64,000 bases of DNA, from the NCBI GenBank assembly GCA_030762935.1, contig CM060900.1, positions 113,178,620-113,242,619 of the forward strand. The letters run 5' to 3'. Positions 1-6,861 of the stretch are shown one piece after another. The stretch comes from Hymenopus coronatus (lineage: Eukaryota > Arthropoda > Insecta > Mantodea > Hymenopodidae). The stretch's first letter is position 1. Every line of letters starts with the position of its first letter. The position numbers were made by a program, and so were the translations under genes. The notes beneath the pieces are model-generated. The model saw only the letters and a list, made by a program, of their open reading frames with translations. It had not been told where the DNA came from and ran no database searches.

Positions 1-300
1 CACCAAGAGATTCGCCTGCAATGTGACAGAACTACCACCCCATGCTATTCTGACATTGCTCGCAACCTTCGCAATTCATCAACGGCCAGGAAAACATCTC
101 AAATGGCAGCCAACACAAAGACAATAAATATATTTATTTGTCAATTCAAAATCTTCTCGGGCTTCTAGCCAGGTAAAAACTTGGCTTGACACCAACGTTT
201 CGAAGAAGTGCATCTTCTTCGTCTTCAGGGTGAACTGATGGTTTGAGCTTGCGGAGACTGGTATTTATAAGAGCTGGGATGAAGCTAATATCTGATTGGT
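1..300 (-). mobile_element. retroelement 3' remnant, possibly Penelope-like
   Basis: Read on the minus strand, about 150-260 contains a compact motif: CTGAAGA, a perfect 8-bp stem (CGAAGAAG with CTTCTTCG around a short loop), then AAACGTTGG. It is followed by an A/T-rich tail reaching the window edge. Arrangements of this kind are known to me from 3' regions of Penelope-like and related arthropod retroelements, and the layout recalls a hammerhead ribozyme core (CTGANGA, stem II, GAAA). No reverse transcriptase remains. The assignment to a class is inference. Confidence 0.35.
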
Positions 301-302
301 TC

Positions 303-700
303 GCGTGATATTATGGCTTTTTTTTTTTTTTTTTTTTTGTCTGAAGTGAAAATGTACAAAATCGCGATTTTTTTTTTCTGAAGTGAAAATGTACAAAATC
401 GCGATTTTTTTTTTTTTTTGGAAAGGGGAGACAGAGAGAGAGAGTTGGAAGGTAGAAAGAATGGCTTATTTCGTCATTAGGTGAAGTGCGGGAATGGGAA
501 GGATATTACGGGTTCAAAGGAGATGTTCCGGGATGGTGAGGTTCCGCTGAGCACCCTGGATAGTGCGGGAGTTTACTGCTGGCCGAACTAAGCGGCAGCT
601 CAGCAGAAGTGGAAAGAAGGTTCCGGGTGACAGACATGACCGAGGCCCTGTCTGCCAGCCGGGGAGTTAAGGAAGGTCTGAAGGAAGTTGTGGGTGTTTC
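303..700 (-). other. relic of a third ORF1 leader
   Basis: A T-tract beside 'atattatgg' (about 308-340) repeats the context of the A-tract before the first gag ORF at 2380-2414. Around 535-600 the sequence 'gcaccctgg..tagt' resembles the upstream leader sequence at 2570-2600 and 4085-4115. Between them lies a 37-bp tandem duplication. This suggests the degraded 5' leader of a third gag unit whose ORF is missing. The similarity is patchy and was judged by eye. Confidence 0.3.
341..419. repeat. two-copy 37-bp tandem repeat
   Basis: The unit beginning ctgaagtgaaaatgtac starts at 341 and again at 378, each copy ending in 'atcgcga' and a T-tract. The copies are identical apart from T-tract length, so this is a recent local duplication, perhaps by slippage through the poly(T) runs. 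Confidence 0.85.
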
Positions 701-711
701 TTTATTTGTTA

Positions 712-2349
712 CTATTTTGTGTTTTTCTTTTTTGACCTTGATAAAGGCTTGTCATTGTGTGTGTGTGTGTGTCCTAAGGGAGGAAAATTTTCGTCTGGTT
801 GGTCCAGGTCGTTGGTTTGTGGTGGAGTCCTGTGGTCAAGTGGTGTAAGAAGTTCTGTAAGTGTTGGGGTAATGAAAGGGGAGAATGTCAGTGCAGTCTG
901 GATGTTGATGTCTGTAGTCTGTTTGTGGGTGTGTGTGCTGTGATTGGTGTCAGGTGTGCCGGTCAAAAGTTTGGTGTTTAGTGTAGTGGTCAGTCTAGAG
1001 AGGCCTTCGTCCAGGGATTTTTGAATGGCTGCTGCGTTGAGTTGTGAACTGTAGTTGGTGGTGAAGGTCCTTAGTGAATTTGCTCTTGCGGTGGTCATCT
1101 GCTGTAGGTCCTGGATTCCGGCCTCAATGTCGTGTACTCTGCGTGGTGTTGTACTTTGTGTCTCGGCGATGGCGGCGGTGATGGCAGTCAGTGCCTCCTC
1201 CAGTAGAGCCAATCGGGCGCTGATGTGCAGGACCTCGGAATGAAGGTCCTGCACGGCATCCTTCATGGAGCTGTCGGATGGCGCTGCTGTTGCTGGTTGC
1301 GGTGGAGTGTTGGAGATGGCTGGTGAACTTGTAGTGGCTGCTGGAGGTGATGCGGTGTTGACTGGGCTTGGGTGTGGTTGTCGGCGTCTGCTTGGGTGGA
1401 GCGGGCACTGCGTTTGCCCCGTGAAATGGCCGAAGCCATCACACGTCGCGCAGTACCTGCGGCGGCGACGAAGATCATGGGCTGTGCATCCGGCAGTGAG
1501 GCTGCGGTAGCCACAGTAGTGGCAGCGCGGTGCAGCACTGCAAGCATCGGCGGTGTGGCCGAATGCACAGCAGCGGCGACATGGGAGCTGGCGACTACCT
1601 CTGCTAGCCTCAACTGTGTGACGGCGCCCACAGATGAGCAGACCGTCAGCCAAGGCTGCAGTGTAGTCTACTGCGTTGGCGAATTCGAGGCGCACCAATG
1701 GTGTTGGACCCCTCGAACTAGCGATGCGGGAAGCCCGTATCACTGAGGGCCACTGGTGGTGAGCTGCTGCAGTGATGAAGCGGTGGGGGAGGTCCGGCGG
1801 AACTCCCCGGATCACCGCGCTGTGCCTCGCAGGAAGCACAGGTTGGCTGGGCTGCGGCGGCTGTGTTGAGCAAGGCTCGGTCAGCGCGGCGGTGGTTCGC
1901 AGTAGTCCGGCAAACGGCAAGGGGTCCAACTTCGGCGTGGCGGTGGTGGCATCCGGTTTGGAAGTGGTGTGTGAGACACTTCCGCTTGTTGCCAGAGTTT
2001 GTGTGTGCTGCGGTGTCTGGGATGATGGAGTTGGAGCAGGAGCTGGAGTTGCTGACGAAGGCAGCGTCGGCGTCGGAGTCCTTTCGGGTTCTGAGAATGC
2101 GGCGGTGGACGGTAGTGAAGGCGGCGCTGAGGCCGGCAACTGCGGTAGCAGTTGCTGGGTGCTTAAGGCAGCAGCGACCGGCGTTTGCGTTGGTGGTTGC
2201 CCGGCAAGAGCGGGAGCTAAAGCCGGGGAAACCGTCCAATACGCGCTGCCATTCCTCGGTGATGGCGGCGGCGACTCACCTGGTTCAGGTGTGGATGACG
2301 GTGAGGTTGCGGCGGTACTCTTCTTCTTTCGGCGACCATTCTTCGTCAT
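712..2349 (-). CDS. gag-like ORF1 protein of a Jockey-type LINE (unit 1)
   Basis: This 545-residue ORF is an ORF1 nucleocapsid-type protein, which in LINEs coats the element RNA. The first ~170 residues are low-complexity and rich in Pro, Ala, Ser and Thr. A conserved block follows (about 172-250, containing 'VIRGVPPDL' and 'GPTPLVRLEF'), and then three cysteine motifs at about 256-317: CRRCCAFGHTADAC (CX2CX4HX4C), a CHYC-type knuckle, and CATCDGFGHFTGQTQC (CX2CX4HX6C). A coiled-coil-like stretch lies near 350-390. It is intact and GC-rich against AT-rich surroundings. No endonuclease or RT ORF follows on its 3' side (left), so the unit is gag-only here. The ATG at 2349 lies about 40 nt after an A-tract and the leader module at 2415-2530. 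Jockey-like assignment is from the knuckle pattern; R1/I-type gag is the alternative. Confidence 0.8.
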   Translation of the reverse strand: MTKNGRRKKKSTAATSPSSTPEPGESPPPSPRNGSAYWTVSPALAPALAGQPPTQTPVAAALSTQQLLPQLPASAPPSLPSTAAFSEPERTPTPTLPSSATPAPAPTPSSQTPQHTQTLATSGSVSHTTSKPDATTATPKLDPLPFAGLLRTTAALTEPCSTQPPQPSQPVLPARHSAVIRGVPPDLPHRFITAAAHHQWPSVIRASRIASSRGPTPLVRLEFANAVDYTAALADGLLICGRRHTVEASRGSRQLPCRRCCAFGHTADACSAAPRCHYCGYRSLTAGCTAHDLRRRRRYCATCDGFGHFTGQTQCPLHPSRRRQPHPSPVNTASPPAATTSSPAISNTPPQPATAAPSDSSMKDAVQDLHSEVLHISARLALLEEALTAITAAIAETQSTTPRRVHDIEAGIQDLQQMTTARANSLRTFTTNYSSQLNAAAIQKSLDEGLSRLTTTLNTKLLTGTPDTNHSTHTHKQTTDINIQTALTFSPFITPTLTELLTPLDHRTPPQTNDLDQPDENFPPLGHTHTHNDKPLSRSKKKNTK

Positions 2350-2390
2350 CTCGGCGCGAGTCCTCTAAAGTCACCTGGATCGATATTATG

Positions 2391-2680
2391 GTTTTTTTTT
2401 TACTTTTTTTTTTTACCGTGGAGGGGGAAATGCATTACGCATTCAACCCCCAGCCGAAGTGCAATGGCTGGGAGGATATGTGGGACTCTCCGCCCTGCTG
2501 CGGCATACCCACTAAAAAACCCCTCCACGTTATATTCACGTAGTTTGCTGTATTTCATCGAAGCTTTGCGCGGTCCCGCAATTGCACCCGCGGTAGTATG
2601 TGGAATTTAGGATGCTGCCGCACTGAGTGCGGGAGCGGGTGAAGGTTTTTTGTAGGCTACAGCCATGAAACCTGACTACA
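2391..2680 (-). promoter_or_regulatory. structured 5' leader of gag unit 1
   Basis: Minus-strand order is: a GC-rich upstream part (about 2680-2540), a module at 2530-2415, an A-tract (2414-2391), then the ORF. The module is closed by CGTGGAGGGG at one end and CCCCTCCACG at the other. Inside it GTGGG can pair with CCCAC, enclosing CCGC/GCGG, and CCAGCC pairs with GGCTGG. The same module sits before gag unit 2 with paired changes, so the RNA fold appears conserved. The role (5' UTR, internal promoter or tRNA-like structure) is inference. Confidence 0.6.
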
Positions 2681-2682
2681 GC

Positions 2683-3864
2683 CTAGGGAATTAAAGGTGA
2701 TATTGGGAAGGAATGTAGGTGAAGGTTGTGCAGGAGTTTAGGTGGTGAACTTATATGTGAATCTGACGAGTAGTCATGTGAGAACTTTGACCCCGCTGCC
2801 CTGGTGTTCGAACGGAGCTGGACAGGAGCGTTCCGGAGTTCAGTGTTGTGTCTGTGCCCCTCAGCCTGTGCAGGAGGAGGGGCGCTGTTGTTCTGGCGAT
2901 TTGATCTGAATAACTCGGCGGAGTAGGCAGCCTGCTGCAGGAGAACCTGTTTGAGCTGCGTTGAGATGCCTTCTACACGTGCTGACAAGTCAGCTGCTGT
3001 AGACTGCAGTGTTGTGATTGCTGTGGTGGTGGAAGCTTGTAGTTCCTGAAGCTTCTCGTGTATGACGCTGGAGAATGCCTCTTCTAGCGCAGCTAAGCGG
3101 GCGCCGACGTTCAGGATCTCCCCGTGGAGGTCCTGAATGGCATCCCGCGTCGCTGCGTCAGTTGAGGGTTCAGGCGGTGTGGCGTCGGTGTTGTAGTTCT
3201 GCGGTGGTGTCTTCCTAGTCCTCGGGTATTGGGGGCACTGGGATTGTCCCGTGAAGTGACCTGTGCCACGACAGGTGGCACAGAACCGGCGGCGGTGACA
3301 AAGATCATGACCTCTACAGTCTGCGGTGGCGGAGTTGGCACCACAATAGTGGCACCGCGGCGGAGAGGTACAGGCGTCGGCCGTGTGACCGTAGGCGCAG
3401 CAGCGTCTGCAAGGCTTGTGTCGTTCCCTTTGGCTCGCCTCAACAACAAGAAGTTGCCCTAACAAGGGCAACCCTGTCGCTAAGGCAGCCTCCAGATCCG
3501 CACGATCCCGCAGCTCGACCCTCATCAGTGGTGTTGGTCCCCGGCCATTGACTATGCGAGTAGCCCTCAAGCATGAGGGCCACTGCGACTTCGCTGCGGC
3601 GGTGAAGAGCCTGGTGGAAAGGTCCCCAGGGACCCCCCGAACCACGGCGCTGAACCGGGAAGCGGAGCTCTGCGCAGTCGGCGACTGCGGCTGCAATCGC
3701 CGAGGTGAAGCGCTGCTAGCGGTCGGTGAAGTAGCGGCGGCTGGCGTAGGTGATTCAATCAAAGCAGGAGTTGCCTCGGGTATCGCCGTCGATGTTGAGG
3801 CAATACTCTCGGCGGAGGTGGCCTTCCTAGAGGCTGCGGCTCGGCGTTGCTTGTTCTTCCCCAT
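2683..3864 (-). CDS. gag-like ORF1 protein of a Jockey-type LINE (unit 2)
   Basis: This 393-residue ORF is the paralogue of the protein at 712-2349. It shares the 'VVRGVPGDL' and 'GPTPLMRVEL' block at about 88-135 and the knuckles CRRCCAYGHTADAC, CHYCGANSATADC and CATCRGTGHFTGQSQC at about 150-215. A heptad-like region near 245-310 may be a coiled coil. Its C-terminal ~80 residues do not resemble those of unit 1, and the ORF stops at 2683 next to the unit-1 leader, so the 3' part is probably truncated. It starts with MGKNKQRR about 25 nt after the leader A-tract. No RT ORF follows. Sequence divergence from unit 1 is large, so these are not recent duplicates. Confidence 0.8.
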   Translation of the reverse strand: MGKNKQRRAAASRKATSAESIASTSTAIPEATPALIESPTPAAATSPTASSASPRRLQPQSPTAQSSASRFSAVVRGVPGDLSTRLFTAAAKSQWPSCLRATRIVNGRGPTPLMRVELRDRADLEAALATGLPLLGQLLVVEASQRERHKPCRRCCAYGHTADACTSPPRCHYCGANSATADCRGHDLCHRRRFCATCRGTGHFTGQSQCPQYPRTRKTPPQNYNTDATPPEPSTDAATRDAIQDLHGEILNVGARLAALEEAFSSVIHEKLQELQASTTTAITTLQSTAADLSARVEGISTQLKQVLLQQAAYSAELFRSNRQNNSAPPPAQAEGHRHNTELRNAPVQLRSNTRAAGSKFSHDYSSDSHISSPPKLLHNLHLHSFPISPLIP

Positions 3865-3888
3865 CGAAGCAGAGACGAAGTGTGTATG

Positions 3889-3920
<32 letters not shown>

Positions 3921-4170
3921 GTGGAGGGGAAAAATGCATTCCTGCATTCGACCCCAAGCCTTAGTGCAATGGCTTGGGGGATATGTGGAGCTCCCCGCAG
4001 AGGTGCGGTATATCCACTAAAAAACCCCTCCACGTGTTAATCGTTATATAGAGTACTTTCGTGCAAACATGCATTAGTCGGGTCCCGCATAGCACCCCGG
4101 TTAGTAAGTGAGAACTACTTAGCTGGCATGCATTGCATGCGAGCGCGTTAATGCTACTTACTGGGATTGT
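3889..4170 (-). promoter_or_regulatory. structured 5' leader of gag unit 2
   Basis: Minus-strand order matches unit 1: GC-rich upstream part (to about 4170), module 4035-3918, A-tract 3917-3889, ORF start at 3864. Closing ends CGTGGAGGGG and CCCCTCCACG are kept. GTGGA pairs with TCCAC where unit 1 has GTGGG with CCCAC, and CCAAGCC pairs with GGCTTGG where unit 1 has CCAGCC with GGCTGG. These are compensatory differences. CCGC/GCGG is kept while its loop differs. Confidence 0.6.
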
Positions 4171-4468
4171 CCATGGAACCTGAACAATACCAGTGGATAA
4201 TCATGCGCTACTTTATAAGTGTTTTATTCGTTAATAATTATGTTCTATTTCTGCAGGGTGTGCCTGCTTGTCATATTAGGTAAAGTGTTATTTGACATGC
4301 ACTTAAATTTAGTCTTATAGTATATGTTTAGAATGTGACATATTTGGAGTTCCGCTTCTGCGCTGTTGCTTCGGGAGATTTCTCCGTCCGTCAGTGGTTG
4401 CGCAGCCGCTCGTCGCTAGTAGTAGTACCGGGCTCATAGGCCTTAGTCATCTCGTTTACCAATGTATG
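4171..4468. other. no gene seen; possible Penelope 3' flank
   Basis: No coding signal was found. The part next to 4469 (about 4340-4468) lies 3' of the minus-strand Penelope-like copy and may be the rest of its 3' region, because the opposite copy ends at 6249 where the LINE begins. This cannot be shown from one copy. Confidence 0.4.
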
Positions 4469-4590
4469 GCCTGGTATTTAAGATGACTGAGACTGGGCAC
4501 GAACTTCGTAGAAAACAATTTATAGCTAATGTTTTGTGCTTGACCATGCACCTGCTAGAAAATAAGTCTTGGAAGACTGCAGGTAGAGGA

Positions 4591-5748
4591 TTAGGTATTA
4601 AGGCTCTTTAACATTGGTGTCCATGCTGAACTTAATTGTAGGCCAGAATCGCGATTTAGATTATTTGTTTCAGATGAGATGGCTAAAGCTTCTTTTACTC
4701 TCCTTTCCCAGTAGTTTGAACACTTTGCCACTATCTTGGTGTTGGTAAAGTTAGCTCTGTGGCTTTGTTCTATACAGTGTTCAGCCAGTCCAGATTTTTC
4801 GGGTTGCATAAGCCTTATTGATCTTTGGTGTTCAGAAACGCGTGTGCCAATAGTGCGTCCTGTTTGGCCAATGTACGCTGCGCTGCATTCGCAAGGAATG
4901 TGGTAGACATCAGGTACTCTGAGAGCTAAATTATGTTTAACTGGCCTGACCAAATTTTTGATTTTAGGTGGTGGCTTATGGATGGTTTTGACATTATATT
5001 TGTAGAGCAGTCTACTAATCTTTCCCGAAAAATTGCCGGTAAACGGTATATAGGCTATGGCAGCTGGTTTGTCTTTTTGTTGAGTGTTCTTGCTGGGGTT
5101 TCTTTTTCGTCCGGCTCTTTTCAGCGCTGATGTGATGTCCTTGGCTGAATATCCATTTTGTTGGAGTGTGAATTTTAGGTGTTGAAATTCCGTTTGCAGA
5201 TTATCTGGGTCTGATACAGAAAGTGCTCTATGTGCCAATGTGTTGAGAATGCCCATTCGTTGTGACTTATGGTGGAAGCTGTTTGCGTTGAGATAAAGAT
5301 ACGTGTGTGTAGGTTTTCGGTAGACGGCATGCCCAAGAGTTCCGTCCGCTTTTCTGGTAACCAGAATGTTCAGAAAGGGGAGGGAAGCATTTTTCTCAAC
5401 TTCCATTGTGAACTGTATTTGTGATCTGAGGCTATTTAGGTGTGCAAGAAAATCTGGAAGAGTGTGCAGTCCATGCGGCCAAATTACAAATGTATCATCT
5501 ACATATCTGTAAAAATGTGTAGGTTTTAATGGGGCTGTGTTAAGTATTTCATGCTCAAGAAACTCCATATAGAAGTGGGCAATAGCTGGTGACAGAGGAG
5601 AGCCCATGGCAACACCGTCTGTCTGCTCGTAGTAGGTGTTGCCATACAGAAAATAAGTGGAAGTAAGTGTGTGACTAAACAGTACAGTAATACCAGGTGG
5701 AAAGTGTTCTGACAATAGTTGTATTGTTTCCGCACCACCTAAAATCAA
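4591..5748 (-). pseudogene. Penelope-like RT with GIY-YIG endonuclease, 5'-truncated
   Basis: The 385-residue ORF is the C-terminal half of a Penelope-like polyprotein. RT motifs are visible: DGVAMGSPLSP (about residue 44), then FYRYVDDTFVIW with the YVDD catalytic pair (about 82), then LPFLNILVTRK. The RT fingers and first catalytic Asp are missing because the copy is truncated at ~5740. A linker with a basic stretch (about 215-240) leads to the endonuclease: VYHIPCECSAAYIGQTGRT (about 285), which holds a CxC pair and the GIY-YIG signature as a YIG variant, then RVSEHQRS and AEHCIEQSH with conserved His. The reading frame is intact to its natural stop, but without its N-terminus it cannot make full RT. 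Confidence 0.9.
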
Positions 5749-6115
5749 AAATTTGGTCAGGCCAGTTAAAGATAATTTAGCTCTCAGAGTACCTGGTGTC
5801 TACCACATTCCTTGCGAATGCAGCGCAGCGTACATTGGCCAAACAGGACGCACTATTGCCACACGCGTTTCTGAACACCAAAGATCAATAAGGCTTATGC
5901 AACCCGAAAAATCTGGACTGGCTGAACACTGTATAGAACAAAGCCACAGAGCTAACTTTACCAACACCAAGATAGTGGCAAAGTGTTCAAACTACTGGGA
6001 AAGGAGAGTAAAAGAAGCTTTAGCCATCTCATCTGAAACAAATAATTTAAATCGCGATTCTGGCCTACAATTAAGTTCAGCATGGACACCAATGTTAAAG
6101 AGCCTTAATACCTAA
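5737..6115 (+). pseudogene. GIY-YIG endonuclease end of a second Penelope-like copy
   Basis: About 120 residues repeat the C-terminus of the minus-strand copy with few changes (for example PGV for PDV, and ATRV for GTRV). The reading frame is open through the natural stop at 6113-6115, and a matching 3' UTR follows to 6249. RT is absent because the copy is 5'-truncated at ~5733. The local Met at 5753 is an internal codon, not a natural start. Confidence 0.88.
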
Positions 6116-6249
6116 TCCTCTACCTGCAGTCTTCCAAGACTTATTTTCTAGCAGGTGCGTGCTCAAACACAAAACATTAGCCGAATAACTGCTATAAATT
6201 GTTTTCTACGAAGTCCTTGCCCATGTCTCAGTCATCTTAAATACCAGGC

Positions 6250-6861
6250 TATAATTATCGTCCTGTGTACAGGCGACAACTGGACCGGCTCAGGGCGGCC
6301 GACGCCTCTCGACGTCCCCGCCAAGAGCTCGGTATCGGCATTCGAGATTCGCGGGCCCACCCAAGCCGAGCACAGCAGCATGCCTCCCAATGGCAGCCCA
6401 GGGAGGCTCCAGACACCCGTCCTGTCCCTCCCCCTGCTAGGGACCTCCTCCCTTCCCATCCGCCCTCCTCTGCATCCAACCTAAACCAAACTGCACCTTC
6501 GACCCGAAATCCCAACACCAGAAACCCAGCTCCACAGACCAATGCGAACCCTCCACCCCATCCTGCTCAACCCAACAACCCAACCCCCTCCTCGGTTACC
6601 CAAATCCCTGCTCCTACCCACATCCCGGCAGAACTCTGTAACACCCTTCTCCCTCTAACCATTTCCGCTACCCAGCTCCAGCAATCCCTTCTCTTCCCAA
6701 GGATGACCTGGTACCAGGCACGTCACGGGGCGGTGAACATCCTCATCCAGCTCCTCACCCAACCCCAAAACACCCACACTCTCCTCTCCACTTACTCCGG
6801 CTTCTTCGCCCTCTTCATTGACCCTGAAGCCAACCTTTTTGACCCTGAACATGACTACTGA
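6250..6861 (+). pseudogene. C-terminal part of Jockey-type LINE ORF1
   Basis: An open frame (from a Met at 6265) of ~198 residues ends in TGA at 6859-6861. It is very rich in Pro, Asn and Thr up to about residue 115. A more ordered end follows with 'MTWYQARHGAVNIL' and 'FFALFIDPEANLF'. No zinc knuckles remain, so the N-terminal part of ORF1 was probably lost by 5' truncation at the Penelope junction (~6250). It directly precedes the EN-RT ORF with a 1-nt stop-start overlap. Confidence 0.6.

Larger units (their letters stand above)
4469..6249. repeat. head-to-head pair of Penelope-like copies (inverted repeat)
   Basis: Arms at about 4469-4973 (minus-strand copy) and 5733-6249 (plus-strand copy) are near-identical reverse complements of ~505-517 bp. 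They cover the endonuclease domain and 3' UTR. The 4974-5732 spacer is RT sequence belonging only to the minus copy. The copies meet at their truncated 5' ends. Right-arm homology ends at the start of the LINE at about 6250. Penelope-like elements are known to insert in complex, often inverted arrangements. Confidence 0.85.

Noticed and set aside
609..981. Plus-strand ORFs across the gag unit 1 C-terminus
   Set aside because: They are antisense shadows of the minus-strand gag frame and encode Cys/Val repeats from the GT-rich tract.
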